From assembly GCF_010993965.1 (NCBI RefSeq), contig NZ_WIXM01000002.1, positions 186,001 to 250,000 on the forward strand: a stretch of 64,000 nucleotides of DNA, in the 5' to 3' direction. Under the pieces are notes generated by a model. The model worked only from the letters and a program-made list of their open reading frames with translations. It made no database searches and was not told the DNA's origin. Positions 36,392 to 44,008 of this stretch are shown here, one piece after another. The position numbers and the translations under genes were made by a program. Every line of letters begins with the position of its first letter. Within the stretch, counting starts at the first letter, position 1. This stretch comes from Gracilibacillus sp. YIM 98692. Its GTDB lineage: Bacteria > Bacillota > Bacilli > Bacillales > Amphibacillaceae.

Positions 36392-36772
36392 ATGGAAAAT
36401 GATATGATGATAGAAGTACCAGATAATTTATGGCCTGTTGCAGATTTTTTCATGAAAGATCTAGGTGGGGAAGTGAATATCTCCAATGAGAGTGAACTGG
36501 CTCTTTTAATCAAAGGTTTTTTCTACTTATACATAACAGTAGTAGTGCTTGCCATTTTAGCATATAAATTTGGGTTTGCTAAAAAGTTATCTCCGTTGAA
36601 ATCATTTATTATCTACGTTTTATTAATCATCGGAACATTCTTTTTAACACTTATATTTGGACTTAACCTGCCACTAGCTGAAAGTCTATTTATAATAGCT
36701 ATTGTAATGGGAGTGTACAGGCTTAGATTACATCATGAACGGAAACAACAATTTAATTCAGAGGAATCATGA
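36392..36772 (+). CDS. ylaH: YlaH-like membrane protein
   Basis: A 126-residue protein with three membrane segments (GFFYLYITVVVLAILAYKF, SFIIYVLLIIGTFFLTLIFG, ESLFIIAIVMGVYRLRL) of the YlaH family. ATG 36392 (MENDMMIEV) follows GTGAGGT; the upstream in-frame ATG at 36347 lacks a site. Role unknown. Confidence 0.85.
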   Translation: MENDMMIEVPDNLWPVADFFMKDLGGEVNISNESELALLIKGFFYLYITVVVLAILAYKFGFAKKLSPLKSFIIYVLLIIGTFFLTLIFGLNLPLAESLFIIAIVMGVYRLRLHHERKQQFNSEES

Positions 36773-36773
36773 G

Positions 36774-36806
36774 AAAAGGCTGAAACATTTTGTTTCAGCC
36801 TTTTTT
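36774..36806. terminator. Bidirectional terminator between ylaH and ylaI
   Basis: AAAAGGCTGAAAC, loop ATTT, TGTTTCAGCC, then T6. Confidence 0.9.
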
Positions 36807-37010
36807 CTATATATATAGATCTCCTACTTCTTTTTGTTTAAATAATCGAAAATTACCAGTTTGATGACGTTTTAGTGTATTTTGAGCAATTCGTTCATCG
36901 CAAGTAGGGCACATATATGTGTGAATTAATCGATTACGAAGTTTTTTAGCTTGTGGGCAATCATTATCAATACGATTTATCTTATCACAAATGACACATT
37001 TGACGCGCAT
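36807..37010 (-). CDS. ylaI: YlaI zinc-finger protein (DUF2197)
   Basis: A 67-residue protein with a split zinc ribbon, CVICD near the N-terminus and CPTCDERI after about 25 residues, and a basic stretch between. ATG 37010 follows GAGGTGAAAAC. The family is conserved in Bacillaceae without known role; the fold suggests nucleic-acid or protein binding. Confidence 0.9.
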   Translation of the reverse strand: MRVKCVICDKINRIDNDCPQAKKLRNRLIHTYMCPTCDERIAQNTLKRHQTGNFRLFKQKEVGDLYI

Positions 37011-37165
37011 GTTTTCACCTCATTTTTATTTAATAGATCTATACCTGCTCTTCATATATCTTTATTGTAACATATACTTATTTAAGATAAACACCTATAG
37101 TAAACGATGTTTTAAATATACCAATAAGGGTAAATGTATAGTAAATAATCACTATAAGGGGTGTT

Positions 37166-37426
37166 ATGGAAATGCGTAAGAAAGGCATGATTAGTATTAT
37201 TGGAGCTGCAGGGGCAGCAGCCACTACGTATATGCTTGTTGATAAAGGAAAAAGAGAAAAATTAAAATCAAAGTTTTCGCAAATGAAATCTATGTCAAAA
37301 AATAATGATAGCAATTTACCATTAGAAGAGGCAGGAAATCCTTCTAAAGCGAGTTTGGAAAATGCGGATATGGTAGCAGAAGGATCGCAATACGGTGTTC
37401 AATATTACAACAAAGTAAAGCAATAA
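37166..37426 (+). CDS. Small protein with N-terminal membrane segment, YtxH-like
   Basis: An 86-residue protein with the hydrophobic segment GMISIIGAAGAAATTYMLV (7-25), then a Lys-rich helix (DKGKREKLKSKFSQMKSM) and a polar tail ending in YYNKVKQ. ATG after AAGGGGTGTT. The layout resembles YtxH-type stress proteins, but I do not assign a family. Confidence 0.6.
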   Translation: MEMRKKGMISIIGAAGAAATTYMLVDKGKREKLKSKFSQMKSMSKNNDSNLPLEEAGNPSKASLENADMVAEGSQYGVQYYNKVKQ

Positions 37427-37457
37427 AAGAAGCTGAGCATAAGCTTCTTTTATTGCT
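37419..37457. terminator. Bidirectional terminator before ylaJ
   Basis: AGCAATAAAAGAAGCT, loop GAGCAT, then the full complementary arm ending TTTTATTGCT. Confidence 0.9.
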
Positions 37458-37461
37458 ATTA

Positions 37462-38061
37462 TTAATTGGATTTGGATTGTTGATGATTAGATTGCTCATC
37501 TGTAATTTTGTCCAAGTTCTCTTGCTCGTCTTCGTTTAGTATTTGTCTATTTTGGTCTTCATCTCTAACTTTTCGGTCGTTAATTGGCAATTCTGGCATT
37601 AATCTTCCTGTAATATTAGCTAATTCTTCTGTAAATGCTTCTACTGGATGACCTTGTTGAATTTTATCACCTATCCCTTGTAGCCTTTTATGCATATCTG
37701 CATCCGCGACTATCACGGCATTTGCTCCGTAAGGATCGTGATGAACGGCTTCTAGAACACTGTATTTTATGGACCCGACATGAGTCTGATCTAGATCATC
37801 GTCCACATCTATACTAATAATTACCGCTCTATTCGTAATCAACGCAGAAGCATCATTTACATTAGGTACACTGCCGGCTAAATTAGCAAGACGTTGTGCT
37901 TTTTCTTGATTATTAAGGTCTTCTTGCTGACCAGGATCTGAATTTCTTAATTGTATCGTATCCAGTGGTTGGTTATTCTCCTGAGTGCGTTCTGTATCCG
38001 TATTCTCTTGACAGGCGGTTAATAAAGTAAAAGCAACAGTGAAAACCAAAAGCTTTTTCAT
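37462..38061 (-). CDS. ylaJ: YhcN/YlaJ family sporulation lipoprotein
   Basis: A 199-residue lipoprotein (signal MKKLLVFTVAFTLLTAC, lipobox LTAC, Cys17). The YlaJ domain contains EKAQRLANLAGSVPNVNDAS, AVIISIDVDDDL and NAVIVADADMHKRL. The C-terminal 30 residues are Gln/Asn/Asp-rich. In Bacillus such proteins are made in the forespore and aid germination. It is the second member of the family here, after the gene at 6774. Start after AAAGGAGGG. Confidence 0.9.
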   Translation of the reverse strand: MKKLLVFTVAFTLLTACQENTDTERTQENNQPLDTIQLRNSDPGQQEDLNNQEKAQRLANLAGSVPNVNDASALITNRAVIISIDVDDDLDQTHVGSIKYSVLEAVHHDPYGANAVIVADADMHKRLQGIGDKIQQGHPVEAFTEELANITGRLMPELPINDRKVRDEDQNRQILNEDEQENLDKITDEQSNHQQSKSN

Positions 38062-38147
38062 ATAAAATACCCTCCTTTTCTTCGTATATTTTCTGTTTGA
38101 ATTAATAAAATATACAAAGAGTTAAGAGGGTAATTTATATTTTTTAT

Positions 38148-38262
38148 TTTATCACGGTGAACAATCGTCCGTAAAACCCCACTTCAAAAGTTTAAGTAAA
38201 GCAAAGAAATTTAAGTGGGGGATAACGGCGCTAACACCCTGATTGAGTTTCACTTTATATGT
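38148..38262 (-). repeat. Structured repeat, family B, copy 2
   Basis: The reverse complement runs AAACTCAATCAGGGTGTTAG, then CCCCCACTTA ... GAAGTGGGG, then CGGACGATTGTTCACCGTGA and TAAA, matching 16490-16594. The upstream hairpin of copy 1 is missing. Its left edge overlaps the last codon and stop of ylaL. Confidence 0.7.
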
Positions 38263-38714
38263 ATTTTTTTTATACCTTTAATCGGATTGTCTTGGTTAGA
38301 ACCATCTCCAAAATAGAAATGAACAGGACCTTGTTCTTTAATTTGCTTTCCATTAATAGAAAATAATAGTAATGAATCCATTAATTGTTTGATTGAGATG
38401 TTTTCCTGACCTTGATCTGTTTCTAGGATAACTTCAGTTGCATCATTATCGATCTCAGCATTTAGCAGAAAATCATGAATAGGCATCGCGTAAGAATTTG
38501 ACAATAATTCTTTTTTATTATATTTACGAATGCTTTTATTAACAGGAGGTTTAATTCTATTCCCAGTAAGCTCTACTTCATCTAGTTCAATATCTTCAGT
38601 TGCAGGTTGGCTAAATGCATTGTCAAACAAAATTTTTCTGTCATCAAAAATCCAAACACTTGGGTCAAGTGTAATCGGGTATTTGACATTACCTTTGATT
38701 TGTACTATCAACAT
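38250..38714 (-). CDS. ylaL: YlaL-like protein of unknown function
   Basis: A 154-residue soluble protein, assigned to ylaL mainly from its position between ylaJ and ylaN; similarity was not tested. Visible segments are VQIKGNVKYPITLDPSVWIF at the start and GPVHFYFGDGSNQDNPIKGI at the end. ATG 38714 follows TGAGGTGATT; the GTG two codons earlier overlaps that site. The stop codon TGA lies at the edge of repeat B2, so the repeat may have changed the C-terminus. Confidence 0.7.
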   Translation of the reverse strand: MLIVQIKGNVKYPITLDPSVWIFDDRKILFDNAFSQPATEDIELDEVELTGNRIKPPVNKSIRKYNKKELLSNSYAMPIHDFLLNAEIDNDATEVILETDQGQENISIKQLMDSLLLFSINGKQIKEQGPVHFYFGDGSNQDNPIKGIKKIHIK

Positions 38715-38886
38715 AATCACCTCAGTTTTTCTCTTTATCTATTAGGATAGCAGACAATGAAAAATTATGCATTAAAGTTAAAAAGATAGAATAGATTTTA
38801 TAGTAGTGTAACAGGATTATCTTGCATTTTTGCGACATTCACGATAATATAATAAATAGAAGTTAGTTTAAACGGAGGGGATTTTT

Positions 38887-39168
38887 TTGATACCTGAAGT
38901 GGCTGTAAGTAAAGAGGAGCAAGCCTATGCCCTTCTTAAGGCTGATGCTGACAAAATTTTGCAATTAATAAAAGTTCAAATAGATAACTTAACAATGCCA
39001 CAATGTCCTTTATATGAAGAAGTACTAGATACACAAATGTTTGGTTTGTCTAGAGAAATCGATTTTGCTGTGCGATTAAATCTAGTACGTGAAGAGGATG
39101 GAAAGAAATTGTTAGACAATTTAGAAAGAGAATTAAATAAATTGCATGAAGCTTCACAAAAACGTTAG
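38887..39168 (+). CDS. ylaN: YlaN (UPF0358), Fur-associated iron-limitation protein
   Basis: A 93-residue helical protein of the YlaN family, starting at TTG after GGAGGGGA. The core [20 protein letters not shown] then [13 protein letters not shown] is nearly invariant in Bacilli. YlaN binds Fur and is needed for growth under iron limitation in B. subtilis and S. aureus. Its place next to ftsW agrees with B. subtilis. Confidence 0.93.
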   Translation: MIPEVAVSKEEQAYALLKADADKILQLIKVQIDNLTMPQCPLYEEVLDTQMFGLSREIDFAVRLNLVREEDGKKLLDNLERELNKLHEASQKR

Positions 39169-39268
39169 ATAATTAGGCTATATAAAACTTTGTCATGATT
39201 GGCAAGGTTTTTATATTTTTAGGAAGTCCGATAGTATTTTTAAATAATAAAATAAAAGAGGTACTGTC

Positions 39269-40450
39269 ATGAAACATAGAAATAAAACGTTCGATTTTAC
39301 CTTGATGTTGCCACCGTTGTTGCTGTCTGGATTTGGGATTGTGATGGTATATAGTGCAAGTATGGTCACCTCCATGTTAGAAGGAGATCCAGCGACTGAT
39401 TTAATGGTTAAACAATTAATTTGGTTTTTAGTTGGATTAGTCGCATTTTTATTTACTAGTTTTTTTAATTATAAATTTTACCCAAAACTTACCAAATGGA
39501 TCGTCTTATTACTATTTACTGGTTTACTTGCTGTTGAGTTTTTTGGTATAACATTGAACAATTCGAGGTCTTGGATATTAATTGGGCCATTTTCTGTACA
39601 ACCTTCAGAATTTGTGAAAATTGGCCTGATTATTTACTTGGCTTCTGTATATACGAAAAAGCAAGCATACATTGGGGATTTCTTTAAGGGTGTACTGCCA
39701 CCGTTAGTAGTAACAGGTGTATTACTTGGATTAATCATTTTACAGCCGGATATTGGAACTGCAGCGATTATTTTTTCAATAGCCTGTACGGTTATATTAA
39801 GTTCTGGAATAAAAGTGAGACATATTTCCTTTCTGGCATTAATTGGCATTACGGTTCTAATTGCTTTAAGCATACATATGGTTACTGATGAAAAGTTTTC
39901 ACGTTTTTCAGGGGCATATCATCCTTTTGAAGATCCAGAGGATGGTGGTTATCAACTTATTCAATCCTATATTGCGATTGGCACCGGAGGTCTATCGGGA
40001 TTGGGATTAGGACAAGGAATTCAAAAGTTAGGGTATTTAACACAAGCTGAAAGTGATTTTATCATGGCTGTTATTTCGGAAGAGCTTGGTATTTTTGGTG
40101 TGTTATTTGTCCTGGTAAATTTGCTGTTAATTATATTAAGAGGATTGTTTATTGCGAAAAAGTGTCAAAATCAATTTGGTACATTATTAGCAATCGGGAT
40201 ATCCTCTATGGTTGGAATTCAAGCCATGATTAATCTAGGAGCTATAAGCGGCCTGTTGCCAATTACTGGTGTACCTTTACCATTTGTAAGCTATGGGGGG
40301 ACATCTTTGGTAGTTATGTTATTGTCGACAGGTATATTAAATAATATAGCACGGCATGTGAATTATCATCGCTTCCAATATGAAGGAGAAGCCGAAACAG
40401 AGGATCATGCAGAGCAAAATACTTTCACGAAACAGAGGTCATTTTCATAA
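39269..40450 (+). CDS. ftsW: Septal peptidoglycan glycosyltransferase FtsW
   Basis: SEDS-family lipid II polymerase acting with a class B PBP at the septum. A 393-residue polytopic protein with NNSRSWILIGPFSVQPSEFV, the large loop (FSRFSGAYHPFEDPEDGGYQ), AVISEELGIFG and PFVSYGGTSLVVMLLSTGIL. The position after ylaN identifies it as ftsW rather than rodA or spoVE. It lacks the downstream pycA found in B. subtilis. Confidence 0.94.
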   Translation: MKHRNKTFDFTLMLPPLLLSGFGIVMVYSASMVTSMLEGDPATDLMVKQLIWFLVGLVAFLFTSFFNYKFYPKLTKWIVLLLFTGLLAVEFFGITLNNSRSWILIGPFSVQPSEFVKIGLIIYLASVYTKKQAYIGDFFKGVLPPLVVTGVLLGLIILQPDIGTAAIIFSIACTVILSSGIKVRHISFLALIGITVLIALSIHMVTDEKFSRFSGAYHPFEDPEDGGYQLIQSYIAIGTGGLSGLGLGQGIQKLGYLTQAESDFIMAVISEELGIFGVLFVLVNLLLIILRGLFIAKKCQNQFGTLLAIGISSMVGIQAMINLGAISGLLPITGVPLPFVSYGGTSLVVMLLSTGILNNIARHVNYHRFQYEGEAETEDHAEQNTFTKQRSFS

Positions 40451-40455
40451 GCGAT

Positions 40456-40491
40456 AAAAAGCATGGCTGTCAAAGACAGCCATGCTTTTTT
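40456..40491 (+). terminator. Terminator of ftsW
   Basis: AAAGCATGGCTGTC, loop AAA, GACAGCCATGCTTT, then TTT. Confidence 0.92.
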
Positions 40492-40571
40492 CCATACCAG
40501 CATTAATATCGTGTTACAGATGAAGGGGATTCGACGTAGCTACCACGATGAGGAAGATAGATAATTGTAAT

Positions 40572-40611
40572 TAGGCTATCGCGCTGCGCCCATAGGCTTG
40601 GCGTTAGCCTA
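40572..40611 (-). other. Inverted repeat after ctaA
   Basis: TAGGCTA (40572-40578) and TAGCCTA (40605-40611) enclose a GC-rich loop just downstream of ctaA. It may be a 3' end structure, but no U-run follows on the minus strand. Confidence 0.3.
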
Positions 40612-40618
40612 GTGTTCT

Positions 40619-41506
40619 TTATGATTTGCTGCGGTATGAAAGGAGTAAGAAATAACAAAGTAAACCGAAATAAAGAGAAATGAACAAGGCATGTAATAAA
40701 GCGATCCCTAAATTGCCAACCGTAATTATAACGAATGCTCCCATCATTACTTGTAAAGTGATCAAAATAGTTGCGATGCTCCACCCTTTGTACATGACTT
40801 GACTATGCTTGTAATCTCTTTTAATTAAAAAGAAAAGAATCCATGTCCAAATAAAAGCAAATCCTGCTAAAAATCTGTGTCCCATTTGTACCCATTGCCC
40901 TAAGTGATAATCAAACAAAAGAGGTTGGTTGTTTACACAAAACGGCCAGCTTGGACAAGCAAGACTAGAATCAATGTGTCGTACAAGAGCACCTGAATAA
41001 ACCACTATCATGATATATATCGTTAAGAAAATAAATTGTTTTCGGTAAGGCCTGCTTATATGTAATAAGGATGCATCAAACTTTTGATCAACTTCAAAGA
41101 TAAGCAATGTTAATAATAGGACGGCGGCAAAGGATATAAGTGAAATACCAAAATGTAAAGCTAGAACAAAGTCGGATTGGGGCCATAATACAGCAGCTGC
41201 TCCAATTAAGCCTTGCAATACAAGGAAGAAGATCGATACAAAAGCAAGAAATTTGGTTTCTCTTATATGACCAATGTGCTTCCAAGAGAAAATAGATAAT
41301 AAAAGCACTAGAAATCCTGCAATAGAAGAAACAATTCGATGACTAAGTTCAATAAACATTTCCATGGACCATTCACCATAGCAAAACGGCCAATTTGCGC
41401 CACAGCCCATCCCTGATTCAGTTTTTGTAACGAGTGCTCCGCCTACTAAAACAAAAACCATTGCTACTGTAGACAGAACAGATAAATATTTTAAAAATTT
41501 CACCAT
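40619..41506 (-). CDS. ctaA: Heme A synthase
   Basis: Membrane oxidase that converts heme O to heme A for the caa3/aa3 oxidases. Its 295 residues have eight membrane segments, with the conserved loop GALVTKTESGMGCGANWPFC and its paired copy SGALVRHIDSSLACPSWPFC, plus heme-ligand histidines (ELSHRIV and MGHRFLAG). Divergent from ctaB with about 360 bp between, as in B. subtilis. Start behind GAGGTG. Confidence 0.95.
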   Translation of the reverse strand: MVKFLKYLSVLSTVAMVFVLVGGALVTKTESGMGCGANWPFCYGEWSMEMFIELSHRIVSSIAGFLVLLLSIFSWKHIGHIRETKFLAFVSIFFLVLQGLIGAAAVLWPQSDFVLALHFGISLISFAAVLLLTLLIFEVDQKFDASLLHISRPYRKQFIFLTIYIMIVVYSGALVRHIDSSLACPSWPFCVNNQPLLFDYHLGQWVQMGHRFLAGFAFIWTWILFFLIKRDYKHSQVMYKGWSIATILITLQVMMGAFVIITVGNLGIALLHALFISLYFGLLCYFLLLSYRSKS

Positions 41507-41870
41507 TTTGACACCTCATAGCGTATATCATGTATAACCAACACTATAAATGCTCCAAATATACTAACATGAATCAAATTTAATGTCATTAAAAAGAGAA
41601 AACTCTTGCATAATATTGTTTTAATATGCTAGAAATAAATAGGGTATAATATGCTATACAACATGTTTTAAAAAATCTTACCCATTATAACAGATATTCA
41701 TGAACTAGTGTGTAAAAAATGATCACATTCTGATTTGTTCACAAAAATGTCATTTTTTTAAATGTTTCGTCAAGTTAAATAGCGAACCAAGTCAATACAT
41801 GATACAATATCAATGATTCATAAGTTAATTGTCATGATTGGGTAAGGAAAGAAAGGAGGTAACAGCAGCC
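41507..41870. other. ctaA-ctaB divergent regulatory region
   Basis: AT-rich and without an open frame. GGGTATAATATG (41642-41653) on the plus strand and GATACAAT near 41799 are possible -10 elements; neither has a clear -35. ResD and CcpA control this interval in B. subtilis, but I cannot point to a definite site. Confidence 0.4.
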
Positions 41871-42806
41871 ATGGACAAAATGCAATGGACTTCGAATGAA
41901 CCAATTGTTCCAGCGGGTTCGAAGAATTATCTATATCAGTGGTCTGATTTAAAAGCATTATTGAAAATAGGAATTATTAATTCCAATACAATGACTGCAT
42001 TTGCTGGATTCTGGTTAGCACTTTATTATACTGGTGCCTCCTTAGCTGAGTTTTGGCATATTTTACTAGTAACCGTGATAGGAACTGCGTTTGTTATAGC
42101 TGGTGGGTGTATTTTAAATAACTATTATGACAGAGATATTGACCATGTAATGGATAGAACACAGTCAAGACCTACTGTCACAGGTTCTATATCTTTACAG
42201 CACGTCATGGTAATGGGAATAGCTTTTTCTGTCGTAGGTATACTGATATTGTCCTTAGCTTCTATTCAAACTGCCATTTTTGGTATGATAGGCTGGTTTA
42301 GTTATGTCGTGTTATATACGATGTGGTCTAAAAGAAAGTATACGATAAATACAGCTATTGGCAGCCTATCTGGAGCGGTGCCTCCATTGATAGGTTGGTC
42401 GAGCGTTGATTCGAATTTACATCCTGCTGCTTGGATATTATTTCTCATCATATTTATATGGCAAACACCGCACTTTTTAGCTATTGCAATGAAGAAAGTG
42501 GATGAATATAGAGCAGCGAATATACCAATGTTACCAGTTGTACATGGTTTTAATATTACCAAAAGGCAAATGGTGATCTATGTAACATGTTTACTCCCAA
42601 CACCATTCTTCCTATATGAATTAGGTAATATTTTCTTAGTAATAGCGACGATTCTTAATGTAGGATGGCTCATTATATCTATTAAAGGTTTGATAACCAA
42701 CGAAGATCATAAGTGGGCAAACCACATGTTTATATATTCGTTAATATATTTAACAGTGATTTTCTTTTTAATGATTGTTGTGACATTGCCGACATTATTG
42801 TTTTAA
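41871..42806 (+). CDS. ctaB: Protoheme IX farnesyltransferase (heme O synthase)
   Basis: UbiA-family prenyltransferase that adds a farnesyl group to heme B. Its 311 residues have about nine membrane segments; the prenyl-diphosphate motif NNYYDRDIDHVMDRTQSRP and the second motif region VDEYRAANIPMLPVVHG are present. ATG 41871 follows AAAGGAGGT at 10 bases. The frame can be extended to a TTG at 41838, but that places the ribosome site inside it. Confidence 0.94.
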   Translation: MDKMQWTSNEPIVPAGSKNYLYQWSDLKALLKIGIINSNTMTAFAGFWLALYYTGASLAEFWHILLVTVIGTAFVIAGGCILNNYYDRDIDHVMDRTQSRPTVTGSISLQHVMVMGIAFSVVGILILSLASIQTAIFGMIGWFSYVVLYTMWSKRKYTINTAIGSLSGAVPPLIGWSSVDSNLHPAAWILFLIIFIWQTPHFLAIAMKKVDEYRAANIPMLPVVHGFNITKRQMVIYVTCLLPTPFFLYELGNIFLVIATILNVGWLIISIKGLITNEDHKWANHMFIYSLIYLTVIFFLMIVVTLPTLLF

Positions 42807-42913
42807 CTATCCATGAATATTTTAATCATTAGTTTAGTCAGTAGAACTTGGCCTTTATGTCAAGTTTTTCTAAATAATATAATAAAGTTATTTATAGAAA
42901 GAGAGGTATAACA

Positions 42914-43969
42914 ATGAAAGATTGGATGGGAAAAATCCGAACTCTGTCACTATTTATTTTAATGACCATCGTCCTTTCCGCTTGTGGTAGAGAAAACCTT
43001 ACTGCACTAGTGCCGAAAGGTTATGGGGCAGAGGAATCATTTCGAATCATTATTATTTCTATTTTAGTGATGATTTTTGTTTTTATTGTGGTTATGGCGA
43101 TTTACGTATATGTGCTTATCCGTTATCGTCAGAAAAAGGGACAGGAAAACATGATCCCGAAGCAAACAGAAGGAAATCATACACTAGAAGTTATTTGGAC
43201 AGTAATTCCAATTCTATTATTAATTATTATTGCTGTTCCAACAGTTGCTACTACGTATGATTTAGCCGATGAATCAGAAAAAGAAGACAGTATCAACGTG
43301 AGTGTAACAGGTATGCAATTCTGGTGGCACTTTGAATACGAGGATGAAGGAATTCAAACAAGTCAAGATTTGTACATACCAACAGGAGAGAAAGTATATG
43401 TCAATATGCTTTCAAGTGACGTTTTACACTCTTTCTGGGTACCTTCTTTATCAGGGAAAATGGATGTCAATCCGGAAAATGAAAACTCTATGTACATAGA
43501 AGCTTATGAAGAAGGTGTGTACTGGGGTAAATGTGCAGAGTTTTGTGGTGATTCTCACTCACTTATGGATTTTAAAATTGTAGCAGTGAGTCCAGAAGAA
43601 TACGAGGAATGGGTTTCTGATATGCAAAACTTAGATGGAGAAACAACCCCTGATACAACCACAGCACAGGAAGGACAAGAACTATTCGAAAATAGTTGTC
43701 TTGGCTGTCATGCAGTTGGTAATACTCCGTCTGTTGGTCCAAATTTATCAAACTTTGGCGATCGCACTATGATTGCTGGTGTACTGGAATATAATAAAGA
43801 AGAGTTAGTAGAGTGGATCTTAGATCCAGCATCTAAAAAACCTGGAAATGGAATGTTAGGTGCAGATTATTTACAAGATGACACTATTGGTGAAGATGAA
43901 GCTGATAAAATTGCAGAATATCTGATGCAGTTAAAACCTTCAGATATTACACCTGATAGTGCACAATAA
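42914..43969 (+). CDS. ctaC: Cytochrome caa3 oxidase subunit II with fused cytochrome c
   Basis: Receives electrons from cytochrome c and passes them via CuA to subunit I. Its 351 residues comprise a lipobox (LSAC, Cys24), two membrane segments, the CuA domain (HSFWVPSLSGKMDVNPENEN, CAEFCGDSHSLM) and a C-terminal cytochrome c domain with CLGCH (262-266) and a Met ligand in NGMLG (about 314). First gene of ctaCDEF, 107 bp after ctaB. Confidence 0.97.
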   Translation: MKDWMGKIRTLSLFILMTIVLSACGRENLTALVPKGYGAEESFRIIIISILVMIFVFIVVMAIYVYVLIRYRQKKGQENMIPKQTEGNHTLEVIWTVIPILLLIIIAVPTVATTYDLADESEKEDSINVSVTGMQFWWHFEYEDEGIQTSQDLYIPTGEKVYVNMLSSDVLHSFWVPSLSGKMDVNPENENSMYIEAYEEGVYWGKCAEFCGDSHSLMDFKIVAVSPEEYEEWVSDMQNLDGETTPDTTTAQEGQELFENSCLGCHAVGNTPSVGPNLSNFGDRTMIAGVLEYNKEELVEWILDPASKKPGNGMLGADYLQDDTIGEDEADKIAEYLMQLKPSDITPDSAQ

Positions 43970-44008
43970 ACAGATCCAATACGAAAAATAAAGGGAGGTT
44001 AACTCAAC

